This document shows positions 19,308 to 27,729 of a stretch of 64,000 nt of DNA, piece after piece. This stretch comes from Rhodospirillaceae bacterium (GTDB taxonomy: Bacteria; Pseudomonadota; Alphaproteobacteria; Rhodospirillales; Rhodospirillaceae). Position 1 is the stretch's first letter; each line of letters begins with the position of its first letter. Under the pieces are notes generated by a model. The model did no database searches and had not been told where the DNA came from. It worked only from the letters and a program-made list of their open reading frames with translations. A program made the position numbers and the translations under genes. The stretch covers positions 62,001 to 126,000 of the forward strand of contig SCTM01000145.1 of assembly GCA_004297485.1 (NCBI GenBank), written 5' to 3'.

Positions 19308-19490
19308 CCGCAACAGGCAGGTTTCCTGGCTCGCGGATCCATGTCCGTTGCGCGTCGCCTTCCCAGATGAAAGACACCCAGTGGCTATGTGACGCGCGGA
19401 CTAGCCGCTTACAGTTGCGGGGGCAGCCCAGGTGTCGCACCTGAGTTCCCTTTTCATCCTCTTATCGAGGAACCTGTCACGCCGGGGGGT
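19308..19490 (-). promoter_or_regulatory. Cobalamin riboswitch
   Basis: On the minus strand the leader contains GCTGCCCCCGCAACTGTAAG (B12 box region), GCCACTGGGT, GGGAAGGCGACGCG and AGCCAGGAAACCTGCC, in the order of the cobalamin riboswitch consensus. It lies about 160 bases ahead of the btuB start and should turn down the whole btuB-btuF-btuC-btuD-cobQ operon when adenosylcobalamin is plentiful. Confidence 0.95.
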
Positions 19491-19524
19491 TATAGGCGAC
19501 GCGCCGCCGAGGGTCAATCCGCGG

Positions 19525-19767
19525 CTATGGCAGGTCGTTGGGGTCGTGATCGATGGTCAGGGGTTCTTTGTCCGGTGACCCCTCGCGGTGCGGCGGCCGC
19601 GGGTGCACGACCCGCCATTGTAAATTGGGCGACCGCCCAAATAGCGCCAATACCACGATTATGACGAACAGCACCACGGCGCCGGCCGTGAAAGCGAACG
19701 CAAACAAGATCACCGCGCCGACAACACCGGCGAGAAACAATATGAGACGAAAGTAAGCGCGGAGCAT
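19525..19767 (-). CDS. Small membrane protein of unknown function
   Basis: 80 residues with two closely spaced hydrophobic helices (LILFLAGVVGAVILFAFAF and VVLFVIIVVLALF) followed by a polar, proline- and acid-rich tail. No family is recognised. It precedes the riboswitch on the same strand and is 45 bases after the N-acyltransferase gene. The coding frame is the only sensible one here. Confidence 0.6.
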   Translation of the reverse strand: MLRAYFRLILFLAGVVGAVILFAFAFTAGAVVLFVIIVVLALFGRSPNLQWRVVHPRPPHREGSPDKEPLTIDHDPNDLP

Positions 19768-19812
19768 AACAACTCCCGGTGTTGGCGAGCGCCGGTTCGT
19801 GGCGCGGTGCGA

Positions 19813-20985
19813 TTAGAGCGCCCGCTCGTACATGCGATAGGTTTTATAGACCCGGCCGCCGATGTCTTCGATCGAGTGACAGGTCTGGGTGTTGGTCTCC
19901 AGCACCCAGCTCATTTCGCACACCGGCATCCGCAATTTCAAAGATGCATCACGCACCGCGCCGACGGTTGCGAGCGCGAGGATCGAGCCGATCGGCTTGT
20001 TCTTGTACTCCGGCATCACGCCCATGTAGATCACGCGCGTGCCGGAGACGAAGGATTTGCGCGTGACGAGCGCGCGCCAAGCGAACTTCAACAAACCGAA
20101 CGGAAACAGTTTGCCTTTCAGATCGCGGATCATCTCGTTGCGATCCGGTATCGCGAGACAGAAACCCGCCGGCACGCCATCCACGGTGGCGATCGAGACC
20201 AGCTCCGGCAGAATGATGAGCTTCAGCTCCTCCGCCAAGTACTTCTCCTCTGCGACGGTCGGCGGGATCGAGCCCCAATTTTCGACCCATCCCGCGCGGA
20301 TGATATTGAACATCGCCGCGAAGTCTTCGCTATAGCGCTTCATGTCGAGCGCGCGCACGGCGATGCGTGGATTGCGCTCAAGGCTGCGCTTCAGCCACTT
20401 GAGTTGCTTGTACGGAAGCCCTGTGTCCATCGGTGTCAGATATGCGCGCATATCGACCACCTTGGCGAAGCCCGCCGCCTCAACCAGCTTCTGGTAATAA
20501 GGCTGCGTGTGGCCCATGGCGGCGCGCGGAAAGCTGTTGAACCCGTCGATCAGCAGGCCGGATTCATCATTGATATTCATACTGAATGGACCGACGCAGC
20601 GCTTCATGCCCTTCTCGCGCAGCCACGCAAACGCAACGTCGAATAGCGCAATGGCCACGCTCTGATCGTCGATGCACTCGAAGAAACCGAAGAAGCCGGT
20701 GGCGTCGTTATAAAGCTTGAGATGGTTCTGGTCGACCTGAGCGGAAATGCGGCCCGCCAGCTTACCGCCCCGCTCCGCTACCCACAGCTTCGCCTCGCCG
20801 TGTTGGAACCAGGGATTCCGTTTCGGATTGAGACGAGGGCCCTCGCCGTCCGCGAGCGGCCCCAATTCGAACGACATCGACGCAACCCAATACGGATCGT
20901 GGCCCTGCGTGATGTGCGGCACGCGCAAGAAGTCGCGCACCGAGGCACCCGCCCCAACCGGGCGGATCACAACTGAAGTACTCAA
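19813..20985 (-). CDS. bcerS: GNAT-type N-acyltransferase, likely bacterial ceramide synthase
   Basis: 390 residues, no membrane helix. Conserved stretches include PHITQGHDPYWVASMSFEL, RISAQVDQNHLKLYNDATG, RCVGPFSMNINDESGLLIDG, MGVMPEYKNKPIGSILA and VCEMSWVLETNTQT, which match the large GNAT-like protein family that includes the experimentally defined bacterial ceramide synthase of Caulobacter. That enzyme N-acylates the long-chain base (a 3-keto base in that pathway). Its start overlaps the hydroxylase stop by 4 bases, and all other ceramide genes are within 10 kb. The assignment comes from family resemblance plus context. Confidence 0.8.
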   Translation of the reverse strand: MSTSVVIRPVGAGASVRDFLRVPHITQGHDPYWVASMSFELGPLADGEGPRLNPKRNPWFQHGEAKLWVAERGGKLAGRISAQVDQNHLKLYNDATGFFGFFECIDDQSVAIALFDVAFAWLREKGMKRCVGPFSMNINDESGLLIDGFNSFPRAAMGHTQPYYQKLVEAAGFAKVVDMRAYLTPMDTGLPYKQLKWLKRSLERNPRIAVRALDMKRYSEDFAAMFNIIRAGWVENWGSIPPTVAEEKYLAEELKLIILPELVSIATVDGVPAGFCLAIPDRNEMIRDLKGKLFPFGLLKFAWRALVTRKSFVSGTRVIYMGVMPEYKNKPIGSILALATVGAVRDASLKLRMPVCEMSWVLETNTQTCHSIEDIGGRVYKTYRMYERAL

Positions 20986-21791
20986 ATGCCCTCCACGGCC
21001 CGTTCCGCCATCTCGCGTTTACGCTGCACCGGATTTGCGGTGTACGGCCAGTTCGGGGTGAGGCGGGCGACAAAGGGGTAAACCTTGGCGACCTCTTCAT
21101 CGTAGCCGAGATTGAAAACCGTCGGTGACTTGGGACGGTCGGCGGCGCCGACATAGAACGTACCCAGCACTTTGTCCCACCACAGATTGGTGATGCCGTA
21201 GTTGCCGTTCTCGTTGTGAAAATGGTGGGCCATATGAAATTTTTTCATTTCACGGACCCAGGCCCACTGCGGCAGGTAGCCGAGGTGTTCGATGCAATGG
21301 AAGAATTCGTAAATGGCTGTTTCAACCACGCCCGCGCCAAGGGCCGTCACCGCACCGGGCCAACCAGCCAGCAGATAACCCACCGGCATGGTGGCGATGG
21401 CAACCGTCGGTAAGGTGGTATACAGCGCACCGAACAGCACCTTGAGATTGTTGGGGTCGCAGTGATGGTCGTAGTGGATGCGCTTCCATGTGCCGGCCGT
21501 GAGCTGCGATTTCCACATCCACCGGCTGTGGAGCACATAGCGGTGCAGCACATACCACACCACCGGATAGATCAGCACCGTGGCGGCGACGGACGCCACC
21601 AGCGGCCAGAAGCCGGCTTGACCGGTCGCCAAGGCCCAGACCACAACCGCCGCCGCCGCGATGGCAACGAGGATATAGGCCGCGATGGCATAGTACTGGA
21701 AATAGGCGATCGTGAGTTGCCGCAGGTTCATGCGGTCAAGGTGGTATTCCTTGTCGGACCAGAAGCCGAACTTGAAGGGAACGTCGCTCAC
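20982..21791 (-). CDS. Di-iron fatty-acid hydroxylase / sterol desaturase superfamily protein
   Basis: About 269 residues from the GTG at 21791 (VSDVPFKFGFWSDKEYHLD), preceded by an AGGCGG-like site. The frame is open to 21884 but that part overlaps the permease gene. Four or so membrane helices carry the histidine boxes HRYVLH, HYDHH, HCIEH and HMAHH, which bind two irons. Such enzymes hydroxylate acyl chains or long-chain bases (C4 or C2). Lying between the permease and ceramide synthase genes, it most likely hydroxylates the sphingolipid made here; the position of the hydroxyl is not predictable. Confidence 0.82.
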   Translation of the reverse strand: MSDVPFKFGFWSDKEYHLDRMNLRQLTIAYFQYYAIAAYILVAIAAAAVVVWALATGQAGFWPLVASVAATVLIYPVVWYVLHRYVLHSRWMWKSQLTAGTWKRIHYDHHCDPNNLKVLFGALYTTLPTVAIATMPVGYLLAGWPGAVTALGAGVVETAIYEFFHCIEHLGYLPQWAWVREMKKFHMAHHFHNENGNYGITNLWWDKVLGTFYVGAADRPKSPTVFNLGYDEEVAKVYPFVARLTPNWPYTANPVQRKREMAERAVEGI

Positions 21792-21846
21792 GAGGATTCC
21801 GCCTTTGCCCGGCACGCCGCTTTTCCGCTGCCTGATATAAGCCCGG

Positions 21847-23073
21847 TCACGTATGGGCGCCAGTGTGTTCAAAGCGAAACACAATCCAGATTCCGACGGT
21901 CGTAAAGAAGACCAACGGCAACCAGGCCGCCATTAGGGGCGGCAGGGAACCGAACTGGCCCATGGCCAGGAGAACGTTGTCGATCACCACGAACAGGAAC
22001 CCCAGGCTGACGCCCCAAATGAGCGTAAGGACGGCGGTTCCCTGGCGGTGATGGGAGAAGGCCGCCATGGCGCCCAGCAGCGGCATGATCGCCAATATGA
22101 TGGGACCGGCGATCTTCTGATGAAGCCATGTGTCATAAAAATAGCCTGGGCGACTCCCGACTGCTTCTGGCCCGACATATTCCGACAAAGCCTTAATCGA
22201 CAGGGCGCTGGGATGGTTGGCGTAGCGCAGAAAATTCTCGGGACGCAGGTCCGTATGCCAGATGGGCGTGATGTCCTCCGCGCCGCTTGGCGCCGCAGTA
22301 TCCTGGCCGCCGGAAGCGGCACCGGAAATCACCGCGTTCGCTCCATCCGAACCGGGATCAGGCTGCGTCGTTGCCTGCGCGGCGGTACTCTGATGGTCCT
22401 CGGGCTTTTGGCCTTCCGGCGTTGCCGCGGGCGCGGCATCGTCACCGCCGACCCGCTTGACCTCGAAGGTCGACCACTGATCGTCTTCCCACACCGCGAG
22501 GCGGATTGTGATGACGTCAACAATGCCGCCCGCCGGTCGCTGCCGGAACAGGCGCAGATCATTGAGCACTGTGCCATCGCGCATGACGTGACCGATCTGG
22601 ATCATGGTATTCCCGTCCATCATCCAACTCGGTTCCTCGTTCCGCACCTGGCCGTCGGGCCGATAGTCCGCCGCCTTCCAATCCTCGAGCACCGCGTTGG
22701 CGCGGGTCACCACATAGTTGGAAAACAGAAACAACATTACGGACAGCATGGCGCCGATCACCACCAGTCCGCTGACCAGACTCATGACCGAACGTCCGGC
22801 GGCACGCATGGCGAGAATTTCGCTGTTGCGCGCCATGGTCACCAGCGCCGTCAGAGCGCCGAGCAACCCCGCCAGCGGCGCCACGGTCTCGACCAGCGCC
22901 GGCATGCGCAGGCCCACATAACGCATGAGCGAGGCGATGGGCGGTCCGCCGCCGTTCAAGACCTCCGTCGCCTGGGACATCAGATCGAGCGTCTGCAGGA
23001 AAAAGACGAGCCCCACCAATAGCGCCGCGAAGCGCATCACATACGACCGCATCAGATAGCGCGTGAGAATCAT
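21847..23073 (-). CDS. Lone LptF/LptG-family permease
   Basis: 408 residues with the LptF/G layout: three N-terminal helices (MRFAALLVGLVFFLQTLDLM and later), the family stretch MARNSEILAMRAAGRS, a periplasmic jelly-roll region (about 130-300), and three C-terminal helices including LIWGVSLGFLFVVIDN. The periplasmic domain carries a low-complexity Ala/Pro/Gln/Gly-rich insertion of about 55 residues (around 220-275). LptF and LptG normally come as a pair that extracts LPS, but here only one is present, at the head of an operon with the hydroxylase and the ceramide synthase. It may be ordinary LptG or a sphingolipid-dedicated relative. Confidence 0.88.
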   Translation of the reverse strand: MILTRYLMRSYVMRFAALLVGLVFFLQTLDLMSQATEVLNGGGPPIASLMRYVGLRMPALVETVAPLAGLLGALTALVTMARNSEILAMRAAGRSVMSLVSGLVVIGAMLSVMLFLFSNYVVTRANAVLEDWKAADYRPDGQVRNEEPSWMMDGNTMIQIGHVMRDGTVLNDLRLFRQRPAGGIVDVITIRLAVWEDDQWSTFEVKRVGGDDAAPAATPEGQKPEDHQSTAAQATTQPDPGSDGANAVISGAASGGQDTAAPSGAEDITPIWHTDLRPENFLRYANHPSALSIKALSEYVGPEAVGSRPGYFYDTWLHQKIAGPIILAIMPLLGAMAAFSHHRQGTAVLTLIWGVSLGFLFVVIDNVLLAMGQFGSLPPLMAAWLPLVFFTTVGIWIVFRFEHTGAHT

Positions 23074-23340
23074 GACGGCAGGTTTCCGTAGTCAGGCAAG
23101 GCGATGTTGTCGGAGTGCGTTATGATCGTCCGGTATCATGCCACGGGTGCCAGCGTACCGGCTGAGTCACTTAATACCGTCGTTACGGGCAGGCCCCGCG
23201 CCCGCCTCAGGGCATTTCTGAAAATTCGCCGCAGTGCACACAATCTGCATTAATATATTATAGTATTGTGATCAACCGCCATTCCGCGCGGCGGATATGC
23301 CCCTCATGCGCCCCTGAAGTGACCGTGAGACGATTCGCCC
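23074..23340. promoter_or_regulatory. Divergent promoter region of the sphingolipid locus
   Basis: The gap separates the leftward permease operon from the rightward kinase gene. It contains an AT-rich stretch at 23247-23272 (TTAATATATTATAGTATTG) unlike the GC-rich surroundings, which could hold a -10 element for the kinase operon. I see no clear operator. Confidence 0.4.
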
Positions 23341-24297
23341 ATGTCTGTTCCTGCCCCGCTGGCCGTTATTACCAACCGCTTCAGTACCTTGAATGCGCGG
23401 CAAAACAACTGGATCGAGCCCTGGCTTCAGGGCCAGCCGAATGTTCACCATTTCGGCATTACCGGGCCTGCCGAGCTACCCGCGATTGTTGGCCGCTGCG
23501 CTGAACTGGGCATAAGAACAGTTGTCGTAAATGGCGGCGACGGCACCGCCAGCCAGGTCTTCAGCGCGCTGCTCGCCCAACCCCTGGACCCCATGCCGTC
23601 GGTGGCACTGCTGCCCGCGGGCAAGACCAATATGACGGCTACCCGCTGGGGGATGGGCGCGAACAAGGAGGAGGGCCTCGCGCGCCTGTTCGATCTGCGC
23701 CGCCGCGGCCTGCTGAGCGAGCAAGTGGAAACCCGGACTTTGCTCGGCGTCCATGGTGGTGCCGGACAGCATCCCGTCTATGGCGCGTTCTTCGGCGCCG
23801 CCGATGTGGTGGAAGGCATTTTATTCTGCCGCCGGCATCTCTACCCCCTGCCCTTGCCGCCGGGCTTCAGCCACGCCGCGGCGCTAGGCGTGCTGACGTG
23901 GCGCTGTCTCATGCAAAGCGGCAAGGGCAGCGACGTCACCGTGCGCGATTGGGATACGCCGTTGGAGTCGGGACGATTCTTCATGATCGTCGCGACCGCC
24001 CTCGACGAGATGCTCTTGGGCTTGCGACCGTCACCGGCCGACGGGCCGGAGCTTGGCTCCAGTTTCCATTACATGAGCCTGCGCCCGGGAACCGGCGCCG
24101 CCCTGCGCGCGGTGCCGCGTTTTCTCCGCCGCCGCATCGCGCCGGGGCGCGGCTTGACGGTGCGCCGTGTGCAACGCCTCGGCCTCAGCTTCTCCGGTCC
24201 CTATACGCTGGATGGCGAGATGTATACGGCGGACCGCGCGCAGCCTTTGATCCTGGACGCGACACGTACTTTGCGTTTTGTGCGCGGGACCTTCTGA
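23341..24297 (+). CDS. DAGK-type lipid kinase, possible ceramide kinase
   Basis: 318 residues with the diacylglycerol/sphingosine kinase fold: LAVITNRFSTLNA at the start, the nucleotide-binding VVNGGDGTASQVFSALL, and LPAGKTNMTATRWG where most relatives have a GTGN/GTAN motif. C-terminal GPYTLDGEMY matches the family DGE motif. The family phosphorylates lipid hydroxyls using ATP. A kinase of this kind (CpgB) phosphorylates ceramide in Caulobacter, and this gene lies inside a ceramide locus, so ceramide is the favoured substrate. The next gene begins one base after its stop. Confidence 0.82.
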   Translation: MSVPAPLAVITNRFSTLNARQNNWIEPWLQGQPNVHHFGITGPAELPAIVGRCAELGIRTVVVNGGDGTASQVFSALLAQPLDPMPSVALLPAGKTNMTATRWGMGANKEEGLARLFDLRRRGLLSEQVETRTLLGVHGGAGQHPVYGAFFGAADVVEGILFCRRHLYPLPLPPGFSHAAALGVLTWRCLMQSGKGSDVTVRDWDTPLESGRFFMIVATALDEMLLGLRPSPADGPELGSSFHYMSLRPGTGAALRAVPRFLRRRIAPGRGLTVRRVQRLGLSFSGPYTLDGEMYTADRAQPLILDATRTLRFVRGTF

Positions 24298-24298
24298 C

Positions 24299-25216
24299 GT
24301 GGTCGCGGATTTCCCTGGCCTGCGGGCGTTGATCGAGACGGAGGCGAAACGGCCCCTGCCGGTGACCGTTACGGCTTGCACCTCATATCTACGGCACCGG
24401 TTCGGCGCGACGACGGCGGGGATTCTGTTTTATGGCGCGGGGATTCGCGGCGTCGATCCGCAAACGTTGCTGGATTTCTATGTGATCGTTGACGATCCAT
24501 ACGCGGCATTGAACAGCGCTTGGGCGGGGCTGGCGGCCGTCGTTCTGCCGCCCAATGTCTATTTGGTTGAGGTCCCGCTTCCCGGCGGTATTGTCTGCGC
24601 GAAAGTCGCCGTCATCGGCCGGCGTGCCTTCTTCGCGGGAACGACCGCGTTTTCATCGCACCTGTGGGGGCGGTTCGCGCAGCCGACGATCATTGCATAC
24701 GCGCGTGATCGCATGATCCGCGAGGATTTGATCATGGCGCTCATGACGTCGGCGCGATCCATGATGACGCGGACCCTGCCCCTCATGCCGTCACGGTTCA
24801 CGGCGAGGTCGTTATGGGCGCGAAGCCTTCAGGAGTGCTATGCCGCCGAACTGCGGCCTGAACGCGCGGGACGGGCAGACGTTCTCGTGGCAGAGAACGA
24901 GACACGTTACGAGACCATGACCGCCGCCGTCCTGGGACCGCCGGACGGAGATGGCTGCTTTAAGCGGCCGACGGCAGTGCATCCGGCGCAAGCACGGATC
25001 GGGTGGTGGTTCCGGCGACGCTGGGGCAAGACCACAAACTTGCTGCGGCTCATGAAGGCCGCATTCACCTTCAGCGGCGGACTGGATTACGCCGTCGCCA
25101 AGATCGCCCGTCATACCGGCGTCAAAGTGGAGATCACCGACAAGGATCGGCGTCATCCCCTGCTGGCGGGAATCCGTGTGTTCCTGGAGGCAAGAAGACG
25201 TGGCGGGGTAAGGTGA
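24299..25216 (+). CDS. Tam41-like CTP:phospholipid cytidylyltransferase
   Basis: About 306 residues from the GTG at 24299. The pattern fits the Tam41/MMP37 nucleotidyltransferase family: FYGAGI (res 44-49, cf. YGSGV) then LLDFYVIVDDP (57-67), then LPPNVYLVEV, then WGRFAQPTI (cf. GRLxKPV), a helical middle, and the C-terminal KAAFTFSGGLDYAVAKIARHTG, like the end of yeast Tam41. Tam41 makes CDP-diacylglycerol from phosphatidate and CTP. Directly coupled to a lipid kinase in a ceramide locus, it may instead make CDP-ceramide from ceramide-1-phosphate. The family match is by eye; the substrate is inference. A start at 24278 is possible. Confidence 0.72.
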   Translation: MVADFPGLRALIETEAKRPLPVTVTACTSYLRHRFGATTAGILFYGAGIRGVDPQTLLDFYVIVDDPYAALNSAWAGLAAVVLPPNVYLVEVPLPGGIVCAKVAVIGRRAFFAGTTAFSSHLWGRFAQPTIIAYARDRMIREDLIMALMTSARSMMTRTLPLMPSRFTARSLWARSLQECYAAELRPERAGRADVLVAENETRYETMTAAVLGPPDGDGCFKRPTAVHPAQARIGWWFRRRWGKTTNLLRLMKAAFTFSGGLDYAVAKIARHTGVKVEITDKDRRHPLLAGIRVFLEARRRGGVR

Positions 25217-25342
25217 TCGCATCGGCGATGATCGCACGCGCGATGATGGCGAGCACAGACATCGTTACCTCTTGGCAAACGGGTAGAAATAGAAAGAATT
25301 ACCTGCAGGCCGAATTGAGCGAGCAGCGCATAAGGTGAAACG

Positions 25343-25945
25343 ATGGCGCACATCTCGACCATGGAGCAGTTGCGGCAACTGATTCCCGATCCCGGACCGC
25401 GCGCCGGGGCCAAGCTTCGACATCATCTGTGCGACCAGGGCATCGCATTCATCCAACGCTGCCCGTTTTTGGTGCTCGGCACCATCGGCGCCTGGGGCCT
25501 TGAGTTGAGCCCCAAGGGTGATCATCCGGGCTTCGTCGAGGTCGTCGATGACAAAACCCTGCTGATCCCCGAACGCAAGGGCAATCAGTTGGCGCTCGGC
25601 CTGGGCAACATTCTCGCCGAACCCCGCGTCGGCCTGATGATGATCCGCCCGGCCACCGACGAAGTGCTGCGCATTTCCGGGCGGGCCACGCTGATCGACG
25701 ATGCAGACATTTGCACGCGGCTCTCGGCGCGCGGGCAGCCGGCCATGCTCGCTATCAAAGTAGAAATCGACCGCGCCGCCTTCCATTGCGTCCGGTCGGC
25801 ACGGCGTGCGGGCCTGTGGCAGCCCGAGACCTGGGATGCGCCTGGCAAAATATCCTTCGGCAAAATCTACGCGGACGCGCTGAATATGCCCGACATCCGC
25901 GCATCGTTTGACAAAATGGCCGAAGCCCACGACGCGGAGTTGTGA
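25343..25945 (+). CDS. Pyridoxamine 5'-phosphate oxidase-family (split-barrel flavin) protein
   Basis: 200 residues with the FMN-binding split barrel: FLVLGTIGAWGLELSPKGD, then LLIPERKGNQLALGLGNIL and VGLMMIRPATDEVLRISGRA. It resembles the general stress/flavin-reductase subgroup rather than true PdxH, which has different catalytic residues. Role unknown. It is convergent with spt; the preceding 126 bases hold no gene. The link to PLP in serine palmitoyltransferase is not supported. Confidence 0.75.
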   Translation: MAHISTMEQLRQLIPDPGPRAGAKLRHHLCDQGIAFIQRCPFLVLGTIGAWGLELSPKGDHPGFVEVVDDKTLLIPERKGNQLALGLGNILAEPRVGLMMIRPATDEVLRISGRATLIDDADICTRLSARGQPAMLAIKVEIDRAAFHCVRSARRAGLWQPETWDAPGKISFGKIYADALNMPDIRASFDKMAEAHDAEL

Positions 25946-26050
25946 GGCAACACCGAAATGCCGCCGCAAGGCGTGGCGGGAGAATACGTCAATATGCTTA
26001 GGCGCTGGATCAGCGGCGAGCTGCGGAGCCGACAGTGGCGGCCAGTGGTT

Positions 26051-27280
26051 TTACCCGATTGCGGCGCGCTTGCGCTGCGGCTCGATCAGGCCGAGGGACG
26101 TGGCCACGTCGGCGAAGATGCCGATGACTTCGTCCAGCTGTTCCTCGGTGTGGGCGGCGCACAGGCTGGCCCGCAGCAGCGAGTAACCGTAAGGCGTCGC
26201 AGGCGGCAGGGCAAGATTGACGTAAACGCCCGCCTCGATCAGGCCGCGCCAGAACGCCACCGCGACCGCCGGTTCGGGTGCCACCACGGCAACCACCGGG
26301 CTCACTTTGCTGGCGATCTTCAGCCCCAGGCCGGACAGGCCGGCATGAAGCTTCTGCGCATTGCGCATCAGCCGGGTGCGTAGGGCGCCGCCGCTCTTGA
26401 TCAAACTTAGATTCGCCTGCGCGGCGGCAACCACGGCCGGCGGCAAGGACGCCGTGAAAACATAAGGACGGCAGACGAGGCGGAGGATGTTGAACTTGGG
26501 ATGATTGGAGACGCAGAACCCGCCGACCGTTCCCACCGATTTGGAGAACGTGCCGACGATGAAGTCCACGTCGTCCTCGCAATCTTCCTGTTCCGGCAGA
26601 CCGCGACCGTACTTGCCGAGCACACCCAGGGAGTGGGCTTCGTCGCTAAGCAGATAGACGTTCTCGTACTTCTTCTTCACGGCGACGATGTCACGCAGGG
26701 GCGCGGTATCGCCGAGCATGGAGTAGATGCCCTCGACGACGATGAGCTTGTTGCCGGGCTTGCCCGCGAGACGCGCGAGGCGCTTGTCCAGGTCAGCGGC
26801 ATCGTTGTGCTTGAAACGGATGATCTCGGCGGCGCTGGCGCGTACGCCGTCGTAGATGCTGGCATGGCAGTCCGCATCCATGAGGATGTAGTCGCCTTGG
26901 CCCATGAGGGTGGACAGCACGCCCAGGTTGGCGAGGAAGCCGGTGGAGAACACCATGGCGTGGCGGGTGTCGAAGAAATCACACAGGGCCTGTTCCAGGT
27001 CGGCGTGCCCGGCATAGGTGCCGTTGGCGACGCGGCTTCCAGTGGTGCCGGTACCACCGGCGTCCAGTGCCGCGTGGGCGGCGGCCAGGGCCTCGGGCGA
27101 GAACGTCAGGCCGAGATAATTGTTGGTGCCGACGAGAATTGTACGGCGGTTGCCGATCATGGCCTCGGTCTGGGAAAGGATTTCGGTCATCCGCACGTTG
27201 AACGGATCGGCACCGCCGTCGGTGAAGAATGCATCGCGCTGGGACATCAGCGGTGCAAAACGGTCGAACAGATCAGCCAT
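26051..27280 (-). CDS. spt: Serine palmitoyltransferase
   Basis: 409 residues, alpha-oxoamine synthase family. It has GTNNYLGLTFSPE, TTGSRVANGTYAGHADLE, the PLP-stacking His139 in DADCHASIYDG, SDEAHSLGVLG, and Lys247 in VGTFSKSVGTVGG, which forms the PLP aldimine. It condenses serine with a long-chain acyl thioester to give 3-ketodihydrosphingosine. The glycine acyltransferases KBL/AONS share the fold, but the ACP, CerR and acyl-AMP ligase genes directly upstream identify it as Spt. Cytoplasmic. Confidence 0.9.
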   Translation of the reverse strand: MADLFDRFAPLMSQRDAFFTDGGADPFNVRMTEILSQTEAMIGNRRTILVGTNNYLGLTFSPEALAAAHAALDAGGTGTTGSRVANGTYAGHADLEQALCDFFDTRHAMVFSTGFLANLGVLSTLMGQGDYILMDADCHASIYDGVRASAAEIIRFKHNDAADLDKRLARLAGKPGNKLIVVEGIYSMLGDTAPLRDIVAVKKKYENVYLLSDEAHSLGVLGKYGRGLPEQEDCEDDVDFIVGTFSKSVGTVGGFCVSNHPKFNILRLVCRPYVFTASLPPAVVAAAQANLSLIKSGGALRTRLMRNAQKLHAGLSGLGLKIASKVSPVVAVVAPEPAVAVAFWRGLIEAGVYVNLALPPATPYGYSLLRASLCAAHTEEQLDEVIGIFADVATSLGLIEPQRKRAAIG

Positions 27281-27325
27281 CGTGGGTCCCCGTCAGTTCT
27301 TGTGCAGCGGTTTGGTCGTCAGGCA

Positions 27326-27598
27326 TCAACGTCGGTCTTCGGCGACAATCTTTTCCAGCGCCACGGCAAAGTCGGCGATGGTGGCGATATCCGGCAGCAG
27401 ATTGAGCGGCACCGAAATATCGAACCGATCCTCAACCTCGGCCACGAACTCCATCACCACCAGCGAGTCAAAGTTGAGGTCTTCGGAAAATCGCGTTCCC
27501 GGCGTGAGCACGGTGCCGGTCTTGTTGAAGCCCCCGATCACCTCGTAGAGAGCCGCGAACGTGTCCGGCGACGGTTGGTGATCAGTGCCCGTAGCCAT
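27326..27598 (-). CDS. acpR: Dedicated acyl carrier protein
   Basis: 90 residues with the phosphopantetheine Ser45 in FDSLVVMEFVAE and an acidic four-helix pattern. It probably receives an acyl chain from the acyl-AMP ligase and presents it to serine palmitoyltransferase, as AcpR does in the Caulobacter ceramide pathway. It starts 45 bases ahead of spt. Confidence 0.88.
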   Translation of the reverse strand: MATGTDHQPSPDTFAALYEVIGGFNKTGTVLTPGTRFSEDLNFDSLVVMEFVAEVEDRFDISVPLNLLPDIATIADFAVALEKIVAEDRR

Positions 27599-27729
27599 GA
27601 CAATTACTGCCCGTATTCTTCAATCCACCCCTGTCCCGACGGCACGACTTACGCTGCATGTGCGAAGGTTTCAGGCAAGAGGCTGCAAATCCAGCCAAAT
27701 TCTGAGGCCAACGGCCCCGAAACGACAAA

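Noticed and set aside
25343..25945. PdxH supplying PLP to serine palmitoyltransferase
   Set aside because: The split-barrel protein lacks the PdxH-specific pattern; adjacency alone is not enough.
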